Position numbers and translations under genes: made by a program
Notes under the pieces: model-generated
The model's input: the letters and a program-made list of their open reading frames with translations, nothing else
What the model was told of the DNA's origin: nothing
Database searches by the model: none
Part shown: piece after piece, positions 1-9,169 of the stretch
How positions within the stretch are numbered: position 1 is the stretch's first letter
Layout of the letters: every line of letters begins with the position of its first letter
Assembly (NCBI RefSeq): GCF_000154705.2
Contig: NZ_CM002917.1
Location: forward strand, 2,622,461 to 2,686,460
Source: Hoeflea phototrophica DFL-43
GTDB taxonomy: Bacteria; Pseudomonadota; Alphaproteobacteria; Rhizobiales; Rhizobiaceae
Reading direction: 5' to 3'
Length of the DNA stretch: 64,000 nt

Positions 1-473
1 TCGCGGTTTTGCGCTTCGGTCCACAAGCGGTGCCGGGTGTCCGGCCGCAGGCGTCGTCTCAGTCATGAATCGCTCTTTCGTCCCGCCACGGATCGCACGG
101 TTTGAATCACATTCCGCTGTCTATGGAAAGCCCAAACCCGGTCTTCTTGCAGCATTGCCCCGCTTTACCGGAGAAAAACGCTTCAACAACACCGGCCACC
201 CCCGCTCAACGCCTCCTCAGAGGGTACGATTGGCGACACGATTTTGGATAACTCCGCGCAAGGCTTGTTAATACACGCGAAAAAACGTCAAATAGACCGG
301 GAAACATGGACAGGCGGGCGAATTGGCTTGCCTCGTCGCGGTCGAAGCGCACCGAAAGCACAGGCGCTGCGAGACATGGAATGCTGCTTCTTGTCGTTCG
401 ACCGGCAGGTGCCGGGCATTGCACGCAATGGGGCAGTTCAGCGGTTTGCGCCGGGAACAGGGGAGAACAGCCG
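1..473. other. left-edge intergenic region
   Basis: No convincing gene is visible here. Short open frames lack ribosome binding sites and look like shadows. The right end carries the ribosome binding site (gggaga) of the FliO-like gene that starts at 474. The promoter of that gene probably lies in the last 200 bases, but I could not fix it. Confidence 0.4.
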
Positions 474-1508
474 ATGCCGGACGATATTCTGGGCGGCCAG
501 GGCACGACGCTTCTGACGGCGATCGCGATTGTGGCCGTCGCGCTTCTGGCGCTGGCGGTCGCCTTCTGGCTGATCAAGGCGCGCTCGTCATCAACCTTCA
601 TTCGCGGAGGCCGTGCCCGCCAGCCCCGCCTGGCGGTTCTCGATGCGGCAGCGGTCGATACCAGGCGCAGGATCGTTCTGATCCGGCGCGACGATGTCGA
701 GCACCTGGTGATGATCGGCGGACCGACCGATGTGGTCATTGAAAGCCGGATCGTCGCTTCGGATGCCGCTGCAGGCAATCCGGCACACAGCACCGCACCT
801 GAATCAGAAAAGCCTTCCACGGCCGCTGACCCTCTGCCGGCAGATCTCATGGCGACGGCCAAATCAATAGTTCGCTCAGCTCAAGAGCCGGTGCGGAAGC
901 CGCACCCCGAACCCGCCCCTGCAAGGGCTCCGGAACCGCCTGTGGCACGCTCCGTAACGGTCGGCGCAGCAGCAGCCGCTGCCGCCGCAACTGCGTCAGG
1001 CGCAGCATCTGTGGCCGGATCACTTGAGAACGAAGCTGCCGATATCCTCGAATCGGCGCGGGCAAGGGTGTTCGATGAACCGGACTTCAACAGCGAAGCC
1101 CCCGCAATGGAACCGGCCAGCGCACCAGCTGCAACGCCCCAATCGATGGCAACAGCGACCCCCGCAGCCTATGAGGAAAACCTGGCCGACCAGGACCTTC
1201 CAAGTACCTCCTGGCCTGACCCGGTTGAAACCGTTGAACCCGCTCCTCAGCCAAGCCCCGAGCCACAACCGGCAGCCGCCGCGGAGCCCGGGCTCGATTT
1301 CGAATCAGTGCTGGCTGCGGAATTGTCAGAAGATCTGTCGCTCGATCCCTTTGATGGCGGGCTGATCGACGACACCATCGACCAAACAGCAACAGCCCAG
1401 CCCATCGAAGCGCCTGAGGTGCAGTCCGAGGCCAAACCGTCCCGTGATTCCCTGGAAGCCGAAATGGAGCGCCTGCTCAGCGATATGGCACGCAAGCCTG
1501 GAACCTGA
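474..1508 (+). CDS. FliO-like single-pass membrane protein
   Basis: The product is a 344-residue protein. One N-terminal transmembrane segment spans about residues 10-30. It is followed by a short conserved block (about residues 45-90) with the RRIVLIRRDDVEHLVMIGG pattern seen in rhizobial proteins annotated as FliO-like. The rest is a long low-complexity tail rich in Pro, Ala and Glu, ending in a small acidic segment. FliO assists assembly of the flagellar export gate, but no flagellar genes lie nearby, so a flagellar role is doubtful. The frame is open upstream to 306. ATG 474 is preferred because gggaga precedes it and the membrane segment follows at once. The next gene, dksA, converges from the other strand. 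Confidence 0.7.
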   Translation: MPDDILGGQGTTLLTAIAIVAVALLALAVAFWLIKARSSSTFIRGGRARQPRLAVLDAAAVDTRRRIVLIRRDDVEHLVMIGGPTDVVIESRIVASDAAAGNPAHSTAPESEKPSTAADPLPADLMATAKSIVRSAQEPVRKPHPEPAPARAPEPPVARSVTVGAAAAAAAATASGAASVAGSLENEAADILESARARVFDEPDFNSEAPAMEPASAPAATPQSMATATPAAYEENLADQDLPSTSWPDPVETVEPAPQPSPEPQPAAAAEPGLDFESVLAAELSEDLSLDPFDGGLIDDTIDQTATAQPIEAPEVQSEAKPSRDSLEAEMERLLSDMARKPGT

Positions 1509-1586
1509 TCGCACAAGCTCATAAACACCCGCTTAGGCCTTCACACGCCCGCCGAACAAAAGGCCTTTCGCCAGTCCGCGGCCAAC

Positions 1587-1612
1587 AAAAAACCGGCCTT
1601 TCAGCCGGTTTT
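1587..1612 (-). terminator. intrinsic terminator after dksA
   Basis: Read on the minus strand, a 7-bp stem AACCGGC/GCCGGTT with a 6-nt loop is followed by a run of six T. It lies about 50 bases beyond the dksA stop. The FliO-like gene on the plus strand ends about 80 bases away and could use the same hairpin. Confidence 0.8.
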
Positions 1613-1658
1613 GAACACGAGCAACAATCGCCGAGCAATCTCGAGGGTTAGGGATACC

Positions 1659-2078
1659 CTATTCGTCGCGGTAGACCTTCTCTCGGCGCTCGTGACGTTC
1701 CTGCGCCTCAATCGACAGCGTTGCGATTGGACGGGCATCAAGCCGTTTCAGGCTGATCGGCTCACCGGTCTCTTCGCAATAACCATAGGTTCCCTCATCA
1801 ATCCGCGACAAGGCAGCATCAATTTTGCCGATCAGTTTGCGCTGACGATCCCGTGCACGCAGTTCAATCGCACGATCGGTCTCCGACGACGCGCGGTCGG
1901 CGATATCAGGGTGGTTGGCGCTTTCCTCCGCGAGATGGTCAAGCGTCTCGCGAGCCTCCTTGAGAATATCATTACGCCACGCTGTCAGCTTCGCCCGGAA
2001 GTAGGCGCGCTGCTTGGCATTCATGAAATCCTCCTCATCGGAGGGCACATAAGAGGAAAAATCGAAGTCTTCACTCAT
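1659..2078 (-). CDS. dksA: RNA polymerase-binding transcription factor DksA
   Basis: This 139-residue protein has the DksA coiled-coil body followed by the C-terminal YGYCEETGEPI block. DksA binds the secondary channel of RNA polymerase and, with ppGpp, redirects transcription during starvation. Only one of the four zinc-ligand cysteines of the E. coli type is present (the Cys of YGYC). The positions of the other three hold Thr or Ala-type residues, as in other rhizobial DksA proteins. The protein should therefore fold without zinc. It is a monocistronic gene with its own terminator. The upstream 300 bases separate it from the divergent sixA. Confidence 0.93.
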   Translation of the reverse strand: MSEDFDFSSYVPSDEEDFMNAKQRAYFRAKLTAWRNDILKEARETLDHLAEESANHPDIADRASSETDRAIELRARDRQRKLIGKIDAALSRIDEGTYGYCEETGEPISLKRLDARPIATLSIEAQERHERREKVYRDE

Positions 2079-2389
2079 GACGATTCTCCCGGCTAAGCCA
2101 TTCCGGGGGCTGTATAACCACAGCGATGCCGAGGTACAAGCGGTAAAGTCAACGCCTCACGCAAATTTCATGGAGGTGTCATGTTTGGCACAAACACCTG
2201 AAATCAGATGGATTCGCTTTGCAAACCACCAAAGCCGCCCCCCCGGAAAACCATTTCGCAAACCACGTCCAGGCCCGCCAGATCGAAACCCGCCGGCTCA
2301 AACCAGCGCGCAAGCCCGGCGCCCATGTTGCATCGCACATTGACCTTTGGGCGCATTGCAGCCGCCCGGAAAACACTTAAATTCGTAAA
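2079..2389. other. dksA-sixA divergent intergenic region
   Basis: This stretch contains no supportable gene. It should hold the back-to-back promoters of dksA and sixA. I see no strong palindrome or RNA structure. Confidence 0.4.
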
Positions 2390-2926
2390 ATGACAATCGA
2401 ACCGGCACAGCCGTCTCTACGTGTTTTCCTGGTGCGCCATGGCCATGCGGCCTGGGCGCAACCGGGCATGCGCGACTTCGACCGCCCGCTCGACCAACGC
2501 GGGCGTGAAGAGGTTGAGCGTCTGGCCACGACCATGTCGGTCAACGGTTTTGTGCCGGATCTGGTGCATTGCTCGACGGCGCGCCGCTGCATCGAGACCC
2601 TGGACATTCTGCTTTCCAGGATGGCAATGAACCCCCTGATCGAGCGCAGCGACACGCTCTATTCGAACAGCCACCAGGTCTATCTCGATCTTATTGGATC
2701 AGATCCCGCGAGCAAGGCCAGCTCGATCATGATCGTCGGTCACAATCCGATGCTGGAGGACACCGCGATAACGCTGCTGCAGCACGATCCGACAGCTCTC
2801 GAGGAAGCGCTGGGAACCGGGTTCCCGACGGCCGGGCTGTTTGTTGCCGACTGCACCCCCGGCAAGGATTCGACCGCGCCGGGACAAACCAGCTTCATCG
2901 CCCTGCTGTCGCCGATCGACGCCTGA
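2390..2926 (+). CDS. sixA: SixA-type phosphohistidine phosphatase
   Basis: The product is a 178-residue histidine phosphatase family protein. The catalytic RHG motif is at residues 16-18 (FLVRHGHAAW) and the second catalytic histidine is in IVGHNPMLED near residue 118. Both fit the SixA branch, which removes phosphate from histidine in Hpt or phosphotransfer proteins. It is short, as expected for SixA, and has no signal peptide, so it is cytoplasmic. It stands about 100 bases upstream of ycjX on the same strand and may be co-transcribed with it. The physiological substrate is not shown by the sequence. Confidence 0.85.
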   Translation: MTIEPAQPSLRVFLVRHGHAAWAQPGMRDFDRPLDQRGREEVERLATTMSVNGFVPDLVHCSTARRCIETLDILLSRMAMNPLIERSDTLYSNSHQVYLDLIGSDPASKASSIMIVGHNPMLEDTAITLLQHDPTALEEALGTGFPTAGLFVADCTPGKDSTAPGQTSFIALLSPIDA

Positions 2927-3024
2927 TCCGGCAGGCTGCATACGTCCGCACCACACGCTTGCGCTTTTAATCGGCCAACTGCTTTCCTATATCGGCAACA
3001 ACAATCAATTCGTGAAAGCCCTTC

Positions 3025-4497
3025 GTGTCTTCATCCATCACCAGTCTTACTGACGAGGCGCTGATCGCCTTCGACACGCTGACCGACCGGGCCAGCAATC
3101 TGGTGCAGCCCACGCTCAGGCTCGGTGTCACCGGTCTGTCGCGGGCGGGAAAGACCGTGTTCATCACCGCGCTTGTGCACAATCTGATGCATGGCGGCAG
3201 ATTGCCCATGTTCGAAGCCGCGCATTCCGGCAGGCTCGCCCGCGCCGCGCTCGAGCCCCAGCCGGACGATGCAGTCCCCAGGTTTCAATATGAGGATCAC
3301 GCCGCCAAACTGATCAGTGAGCGGCTTTGGCCGGATTCGACCCGCGCCATCTCCGAGCTTCGCCTGGTCATCGAATATGAATCAGCCAGCGGCTGGAACC
3401 GTTTCTTTTCCGGCGGCAGGCTGTGCCTCGATATCGTCGACTATCCAGGCGAATGGCTCTTGGATCTGCCGCTCCTGGGTCAGGATTTTGCCGCCTTCTC
3501 GCTCAACGCCACCTCCCTCGCCCGCTCTTCGGCCCGCACCGACCTGGCCACCCCCTGGCTTGAGAAAGCCGGATCGATTGATCCACACAAACCGGCGGAC
3601 GAGACCCAGGCGCGCGAACTGGCCCGGCTTTACACCGATTACCTGCGCGCCTGCAAAGCCGATGAGCGTGCGCTTTCAACGCTGCCACCGGGGCGCTTCC
3701 TGATGCCCGGAGATCTTGACGGTTCGCCGGCGCTAACCTTTGCGCCATTGCCCAACCTGCCCGACACACCGGCTCCCGCAGGTTCGCTGATGGCGATGAT
3801 GGAGCGTCGTTTCGAAAGCTACAAATCCGTCGTGGTCAAACCGTTCTTCCGCGAACATGTGGCCCGTCTCGACCGCCAGATTGTGCTGATCGACGCGATG
3901 CAGGCGATGAATGCCGGCCGCGAAGCGGTGATCGATCTCGAACGCGCGCTCGCCGATGTTCTGTCCTGTTTCCGTCCGGGGCGGAGCAACTTCATCACCA
4001 ATCTGGTGTCACGCCGGATCGACAAGGTGCTGATTGCCGCCACCAAGGCAGACCACCTGCATCATGAAAGCCACGACCGGCTCGAAGCCATTGCGCGGCG
4101 CGTCGTCGAGCGCGCATCGGCGCGCATCGGCTCCTCCGGCGCCAACATCGAAGTGCTGGCAATGGCGGCGGTGCGGGCCACCCGCGAGGCCATTGCGAGG
4201 CAGGACGGCGAGGATCTGCCGGTGATCGTCGGCACACCGCTCGAAGGCGAGAGGATCGCCGGGGAAACCTTCGATGGCAAACGAAAAACAGCCATATTTC
4301 CCGGTGACTTGCCACAGAATCCGGATTCATTCTTTGAAGCGGTTGATTCAACCTCGCAAGCCATGCCGCATGACATCAACATCGTTCGTTTCCGTCCCCC
4401 GCTGATCGAGGAAACCGACAGCGGCGTGAAGCTGTCGCTGCCGCATATCCGTCTCGACCGCGCGCTTGATTATCTTCTGGGAGACCGGCTGGCATGA
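3025..4497 (+). CDS. ycjX: YcjX family P-loop protein
   Basis: This 490-residue protein belongs to the YcjX (DUF463) family of predicted P-loop NTPases. A Walker A motif GLSRAGKT lies at residues 37-44, and the family-typical aromatic and acidic block DIVDYPGEWLLDLPLL follows in the first third. The function is unknown. In enterobacteria ycjX-ycjF is a stress-responsive (phage-shock-linked) pair. The start is a GTG. Its stop overlaps the next gene's start by 4 bases (ATGA), so the two are translationally coupled. It is full length for the family. Confidence 0.9.
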   Translation: MSSSITSLTDEALIAFDTLTDRASNLVQPTLRLGVTGLSRAGKTVFITALVHNLMHGGRLPMFEAAHSGRLARAALEPQPDDAVPRFQYEDHAAKLISERLWPDSTRAISELRLVIEYESASGWNRFFSGGRLCLDIVDYPGEWLLDLPLLGQDFAAFSLNATSLARSSARTDLATPWLEKAGSIDPHKPADETQARELARLYTDYLRACKADERALSTLPPGRFLMPGDLDGSPALTFAPLPNLPDTPAPAGSLMAMMERRFESYKSVVVKPFFREHVARLDRQIVLIDAMQAMNAGREAVIDLERALADVLSCFRPGRSNFITNLVSRRIDKVLIAATKADHLHHESHDRLEAIARRVVERASARIGSSGANIEVLAMAAVRATREAIARQDGEDLPVIVGTPLEGERIAGETFDGKRKTAIFPGDLPQNPDSFFEAVDSTSQAMPHDINIVRFRPPLIEETDSGVKLSLPHIRLDRALDYLLGDRLA

Positions 4498-5633
4498 GCG
4501 ATCCGAAGTCAGGCAGCGAAGGCCGCAAGCCCCGCGCTTTCAGCGTTGATGATGAGGCCACGCCTTCGCGGCGCGATCAGCCTCGCGCGGCCCTGACAAC
4601 TCCGCCAGGAACCAAGACCAAACCGACCAAGGCCCGCAGGCCCGCAAGCCTTCCCGTCACCGTGGAGATGACCCGCGCGGAGGACGATCCCTTTCTGGCG
4701 CCAGCGGCCAGTATTGAGGCGTTGACACCGCCGCCGGCGCAGGCCCGGACCCGCCGCATCACCGTGGGCAAGATCCTCTTTGCGGCGCTGGCGTTTCTTG
4801 CAGCCCTTGCCATCGGGGTCTGGACCGACACCCTGATCCGCGACCTGTTCGACCGTCTGCCCTGGCTCGGCTGGGCCGCGAGCGCAGCGGTCGCAATTGC
4901 GGTGCTGGCGTTGATCATGCTGGTGATCCGCGAGATTTCAGGTTTGCGCCGCCTTGCGAAGGTCGCCGGGCTGCGCGCCGAGATTGACGCCAAGGCCGCA
5001 ACGGCCACGGCAAGGGAAGCCCGGGCATTCGCAGCCCGCGTCTCCGCCATGATCGACTCCAATCCGCTCTCAGCCCAGGGCCGCAAGAGCCTCAAATCGC
5101 TTGATGGCGAGATCATCGACGGCCCGCACTACCTTGCCTTCGCCGAGCGCGAACTGCTCGCAAAGCTTGACCGGCAGGCCCGTCAGCTCACGCTCAACGC
5201 CGCGCGGCGGGTCTCCGTGGTGACCGCGGTCAGCCCGCGCGCCTTTGTCGATCTTGCCTATGTCGGCTTCGAGGCGATTCGCTTGATCCGCGCCATGGCC
5301 GAACTCTATGGCGGACGCCCGGGCACCATCGGCATGATCCGGCTGTTCCGCGATGTGATCGCCCATCTCGCTGTCACCGGCGCCGTGGCAGCGGGCGACA
5401 GCCTGATCCAGCAGGTGGTTGGCCACGGCCTGGCTGCAAAACTGTCGGCCAGGCTCGGCGAAGGTGTGATCAACGGGTTGATGACCGCGCGCATTGGCAT
5501 TTCCGCCATGGATCTGTGCCGGCCAATGCCCTTCAAGGCACTCAAACGCCCCGGAATCGGCGATTTCATGCGTGATATTGCAAATTTCGCAGGAGCCGAC
5601 ACCAAGCCGGAAAAAACCTCCGACGGCTCCTGA
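4494..5633 (+). CDS. ycjF: YcjF / TIGR01620 family membrane protein
   Basis: This is a 379-residue inner membrane protein. A charged, proline-rich N-terminal region of about 80 residues precedes two hydrophobic segments (about residues 95-115 and 125-145). After these comes a DUF697-type C-terminal domain rich in Ala and Gly that could contact the membrane again (around residues 275-320). It overlaps the ycjX stop by 4 bases, and this gene order is conserved widely in proteobacteria, suggesting that the two products act together at the membrane. The biochemical role is unknown. Confidence 0.88.
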   Translation: MSDPKSGSEGRKPRAFSVDDEATPSRRDQPRAALTTPPGTKTKPTKARRPASLPVTVEMTRAEDDPFLAPAASIEALTPPPAQARTRRITVGKILFAALAFLAALAIGVWTDTLIRDLFDRLPWLGWAASAAVAIAVLALIMLVIREISGLRRLAKVAGLRAEIDAKAATATAREARAFAARVSAMIDSNPLSAQGRKSLKSLDGEIIDGPHYLAFAERELLAKLDRQARQLTLNAARRVSVVTAVSPRAFVDLAYVGFEAIRLIRAMAELYGGRPGTIGMIRLFRDVIAHLAVTGAVAAGDSLIQQVVGHGLAAKLSARLGEGVINGLMTARIGISAMDLCRPMPFKALKRPGIGDFMRDIANFAGADTKPEKTSDGS

Positions 5634-5688
5634 TTGCGGCGGCCCGGCAAGCTCTTTTGACCAAAATTCCGCAATCGATTACCCTCCA

Positions 5689-5696
5689 TTAACCAT
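5689..5696. promoter_or_regulatory. candidate CtrA half-site
   Basis: The 8-mer TTAACCAT lies 61 bases before the start of the secreted-protein gene at 5757. It matches the consensus 8-mer reported for CtrA in alphaproteobacteria. One short match may be chance. Confidence 0.35.
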
Positions 5697-5756
5697 TCTC
5701 AGTCAAATCTGGGGGTGATCTCCAGCCTCATTTGGCCCGCAGCAACAGGTGTGACC

Positions 5757-6296
5757 ATGTTCTCGAAGTATCGCATCCTCCCGCTTTGTCTTGCGGCCGC
5801 CTTCCTTCTCAGCGCAGCGCCCTCCAGCGCACGCGACGCCGACACGGTCTTCTTCGAATCCGTCGCTGGCGGTTGGAAAGGCCCCGGCGAAATCGTTGCA
5901 GGCAAGTACAAGGGCACCAAGTTCGTCTGCAATCTGATCGGCGACCACAATGCCACAAAGCAAAAGGGTATCTCCCTGGACGGAACCTGCCGCGTCGGTG
6001 TCTTCAACCAGAAAATGTCTGCCGTCATCACCCGCAAGGGCAAGAGCTACACCGGCCGCTTCCTCGACGGGGCCGCCGGTGCCGGCCTTGATATCGTGTC
6101 GGGCAAGATCAGCGGCGATCGCGCCATCATGGGCATCAACCGCAAGACGCTCAATGGCGCCATGATTGCGCGGCTGCACGACGAGGAAACCATGAACGTG
6201 ACCATCTCGGTCAAGGTCGGCGAGCAAATGGTGCCGGTCATCGGCATGACGCTCAAACGCGACGCCAGGAAAATCAAGACCGGCTCGCTGCGTTAA
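5757..6296 (+). CDS. secreted hypothetical protein
   Basis: The product is a 179-residue exported protein of unknown function. A signal peptide with a basic start and the hydrophobic core LPLCLAAAFLLSA ends near SSA-RDA (about residue 26). The mature part is a small Gly- and Lys-rich beta-type domain of about 150 residues with two cysteines that could form a disulphide. The frame is open to 5715, but ATG 5757 is preferred because it puts the signal peptide at the N-terminus. I recognise it only as a conserved rhizobial periplasmic hypothetical. A CtrA-like 8-mer lies upstream. Confidence 0.75.
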   Translation: MFSKYRILPLCLAAAFLLSAAPSSARDADTVFFESVAGGWKGPGEIVAGKYKGTKFVCNLIGDHNATKQKGISLDGTCRVGVFNQKMSAVITRKGKSYTGRFLDGAAGAGLDIVSGKISGDRAIMGINRKTLNGAMIARLHDEETMNVTISVKVGEQMVPVIGMTLKRDARKIKTGSLR

Positions 6297-6347
6297 CGCC
6301 CTGCCTGCCGTCCTCCTGCCAGCACCAAACCGGCTCGCGACGGCGCT

Positions 6348-6899
6348 CTAGCTTTCGTCCCGCCACCAGTCGCCGGACTTGCTCAACGCCTCGATGCCTT
6401 CCGAATCCACATCGCTGGCCCAATCCGCAATGCTCTGCAGATTGACGACCGCCTGTGGCGCAATATCGGCCAGCGGCACCATCACGAAGGCGCGCTCGGT
6501 CATGCGCGGATGCGGCACCGTCAGATCGGCGTGGTCGGACATGAAATCACCATGCAGCAGCACATCGAGATCGATCGTGCGAGGACCCCATCTGTCCTTG
6601 CGCACCCGGTCGAGCTGCAGTTCGACATCGAGGCACACCTTGAGCAATTCATGCGGATCAAGGCTCGTCTCCACCAGCGCGCAGGCATTGTGGAACCACT
6701 CCTGATCGGTCTTGCCCCAGGGCGGCGTCCGGTAAAGCCGGGACACGGTCCGGATGTGGATATCATCACGGGCGTCCAGCAGATCAAGCGCCCGCGCCAT
6801 GGTCCTGCGCGGATTGCCGATATTGCCGCCAAGCCCGATCGCCGCGATAACGGTAGCAGGGTCAGTGGATTTGCGCTGTGCGGGGCTGACCTCAGGCAC
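6348..6899 (-). CDS. folK: 2-amino-4-hydroxy-6-hydroxymethyldihydropteridine pyrophosphokinase
   Basis: FolK transfers pyrophosphate from ATP to 6-hydroxymethyl-7,8-dihydropterin in folate synthesis. The family signatures are clear: IGLGGNIGNP near the N-terminus, SRLYRTPPWGKTDQEWFHNAC in the middle, and the catalytic RWGPRTIDLDVLL, followed by VPHPRMTERAFVMVPL. The start chosen is the GTG at 6899, which overlaps the folB stop (GTGCCTGA), giving 183 residues, close to the family's usual length. An upstream ATG at 6992 would lie inside folB. It is the last gene of the folP-folB-folK operon. Confidence 0.92.
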   Translation of the reverse strand: MPEVSPAQRKSTDPATVIAAIGLGGNIGNPRRTMARALDLLDARDDIHIRTVSRLYRTPPWGKTDQEWFHNACALVETSLDPHELLKVCLDVELQLDRVRKDRWGPRTIDLDVLLHGDFMSDHADLTVPHPRMTERAFVMVPLADIAPQAVVNLQSIADWASDVDSEGIEALSKSGDWWRDES

Positions 6900-7260
6900 G
6901 GTGCTCGACCACCACTTCGACATGATCGAGCACGCCCGGAACCGGCGCATTGGGCTTGCGCACCGTAATTCGGGCAAGCCTGATCTGCGCAAACCTTGCG
7001 GTCAGCGCCTTGGCCACTTCAAGCGCCAGCGCCTCGATGAGGTATCGCCGCTTGCCGGTGATGATCTCCTCGATCACCTTGAACGCAACGCCGTAGTCAA
7101 CCGTGCCCTCGATGGAATCGGTCGCCAGCGCCTGGCCTGCCTCGACCTCCAGTTCGGCATCCACGAAAAAACGCTGGCCGAGGAACTCCTCCTCGTCATG
7201 GACACCATGACGGGCAAAGAACGCGCAGTTTGCGAGGCGTATGGTGTATGTTTCAGCCAT
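6892..7260 (-). CDS. folB: dihydroneopterin aldolase
   Basis: FolB cleaves 7,8-dihydroneopterin to 6-hydroxymethyl-dihydropterin and glycolaldehyde. The 122-residue product shows the family pattern: a short N-terminal strand, FFARHGVHDEEEFLGQRF, the DYG of the active-site region, then LIEALALEVAKALT and ITVRKPNAPVPG. ATG 7260 overlaps the folP stop by 8 bases, and the folB stop overlaps the folK GTG, so the three genes are translationally coupled. Its length is normal. Confidence 0.93.
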   Translation of the reverse strand: MAETYTIRLANCAFFARHGVHDEEEFLGQRFFVDAELEVEAGQALATDSIEGTVDYGVAFKVIEEIITGKRRYLIEALALEVAKALTARFAQIRLARITVRKPNAPVPGVLDHVEVVVEHRA

Positions 7261-8131
7261 CGACTGGCTCCCTTTTGCGGCTGCTTTGAACCATAGCATC
7301 CGCGACCGCAAGCCCGTCCCTGTTGAAAGCGACATTGTGCACCCTGAATACCGCCGCGCCCAGAAGCCGCAAGGCGACGCTGGTTGCCGTGGTGCCGACA
7401 TCCCGGTCCGCGGCATCACGGCCCGTGAGCGTGCCGATGAAGCGCTTGCGCGAGGTGCCCGCCAGCAGCGGGTAGCCGAGCCGGTGCAATTCGCCAAACC
7501 GCGCCATCAGCTCAAGGTTCATCCCGGCATCCTTTGCGAAGCCGAAGCCCGGATCGAGCAGGATCTGGTCATCGGCAATGCCCGCCCGCCGGGCGATCTC
7601 GAGCGATGGCGCGAACCAGGCAAACTGATCAGCGATGGGATCAGCCAGCACCTCACGGTCACGGCCGGTATGCATGATCGCCACCGCGGCGCCCTGCCCG
7701 GCCGCAATCCGCGCGATTTCCGGTTCGCGTTGCAGACCCCAGACATCATTGATCATGTGTGCGCCCGCCGAAAGCGCCAGCCGGGCGGTTTCAGCCCGCC
7801 AGGTATCCACGGATATCACCATCCCCGCATCCGCAGACAATGCCTCGATCACCGGAATGATCCGCCGCTGCTCCTCAACCGCGCTCACCGGTTCGGCGCC
7901 CGGTCGGGTCGATTCTCCGCCAATATCGATGATATCGGCGCCCTCAGCCACCATCACGCGCGCCGCAGCAACCGCCGCATCGGCGGCAGCATGCAGGCCG
8001 CCATCCGAAAACGAATCCGGTGTCACATTGAGAATGGCCATGATCCGGGAGGTCGGACCCAGCTCGATCTGCGCCCCGCGGCCAAGCCGCAGCGTTGTTG
8101 GGTTAAACACCGCGTTGGGTGGTGCCTGCAT
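7253..8131 (-). CDS. folP: dihydropteroate synthase
   Basis: FolP condenses p-aminobenzoate with hydroxymethyl-dihydropterin pyrophosphate and is the target of sulfonamides. Diagnostic motifs are MAILNVTPDSFSDGG, DIIDIGGESTRPGA, SVDTW, INDVWG, LDPGFGFAKD and GTSRKRFIG, in the normal order over 292 residues. The start ATG 8131 is preceded by aggga at good spacing. An open frame continues to 8197 but would add non-conserved residues. It is the first gene of the minus-strand folate operon, divergent from the DUF922 gene. Confidence 0.95.
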   Translation of the reverse strand: MQAPPNAVFNPTTLRLGRGAQIELGPTSRIMAILNVTPDSFSDGGLHAAADAAVAAARVMVAEGADIIDIGGESTRPGAEPVSAVEEQRRIIPVIEALSADAGMVISVDTWRAETARLALSAGAHMINDVWGLQREPEIARIAAGQGAAVAIMHTGRDREVLADPIADQFAWFAPSLEIARRAGIADDQILLDPGFGFAKDAGMNLELMARFGELHRLGYPLLAGTSRKRFIGTLTGRDAADRDVGTTATSVALRLLGAAVFRVHNVAFNRDGLAVADAMVQSSRKREPVDG

Positions 8132-8338
8132 GGTCTGTTCTTTCCCTGCTATTGCGGCATTATAGCGACGGCTTCCTGTTGCATGAGCCTGCCGCATGGC
8201 GCAAGCTCGTTCATGTAACTGGCTCTTTCAAACGGATCGAACAGACCGGGCCGTCACTGTGTAGGTTGCCGCATGTCTTACGCAATTGCCTGATCGCAGG
8301 CGCGAAGCATCCGTCAGCCAGCCCTTTTGGAGTTGTCA

Positions 8339-8953
8339 ATGCTCGCCATTCGCCTTGCCCTGACGGTACTCGTGACGTGTCTTGGCACTCAAGCGGTGAG
8401 CACAGAACCTCTGATCTCCAAATCCTATTCCTATTACTCCGTCAGCGGCCAGACCAGTACCGAGCTGGAGCGTGAACTCTGGCGCAGCGGGCCTGAACTC
8501 GCCGAAACCGGAACCCGCCATCCCGGCGCGACCCGGATCAAGATGAGCAGAACAATCAGCTTCGAGGAAACACCGGACCGCTGCCGGGTCAGCAACGTCT
8601 CCATCCGGCTCGAAACCAACCTCACACTTCCCCGCTGGACCGATCAGGCAAAAGCTGACCGAAAGGCCAAACTGGTCTGGCTCACCCTGTCCTCCGACAT
8701 CAAGCGCCACGAGGAGCGCCATGCCGAGATTGCCCGCCAGTGGTCCCGCAAGCTTGAGAACGCCCTCAAGGGCCTCAAGCCGATGCAGGACTGCCCGAGA
8801 ATGCAGGCAAAGGTCGAAGCGGTGTCGAAGACCATCCTCGAAAAACATTCCGCCGATCAAGACCGCTTTGACCGCGTTGAAGCCGCCAGCTTCGAGCGCC
8901 GTATCAAACGGATCCTGCGCTACAAGGCGAGCCAGATGCGCACAGACGGCTGA
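8339..8953 (+). CDS. DUF922 family putative zinc protease, secreted
   Basis: The 204-residue product has a signal peptide (hydrophobic stretch at residues 2-18) and a DUF922 domain. That domain contains an HExxH-like metal-binding site in SSDIKRHEERHAEIARQW, which suggests a periplasmic metallopeptidase. Two cysteines (in DRCRVS and QDCPRM) could form a disulphide. The start ATG 8339 has ggag seven bases upstream; a TTG at 8327 would be in frame but is less likely. No substrate is known. The gene is transcribed away from folP, and about 350 non-coding bases with a small-RNA candidate follow. Confidence 0.82.
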   Translation: MLAIRLALTVLVTCLGTQAVSTEPLISKSYSYYSVSGQTSTELERELWRSGPELAETGTRHPGATRIKMSRTISFEETPDRCRVSNVSIRLETNLTLPRWTDQAKADRKAKLVWLTLSSDIKRHEERHAEIARQWSRKLENALKGLKPMQDCPRMQAKVEAVSKTILEKHSADQDRFDRVEAASFERRIKRILRYKASQMRTDG

Positions 8954-9169
8954 TCCGGAAAATCAATATTCCCGTTGATTTCAAACAGCAAACGGGCCGC
9001 CTGAAAAGTACGCACTGAAACAACCGATCAGTGTTTACATTGGGGCCAGGAAATATTGAATTTCCTGGTACTTTGATCTTGCTTAACCCAATTTTGCACT
9101 GGGCACTCTTCACAATATTCGCACAAGCATACTGTGGTTACCTGTGGCTCAAGACATACTCATAGTGAT

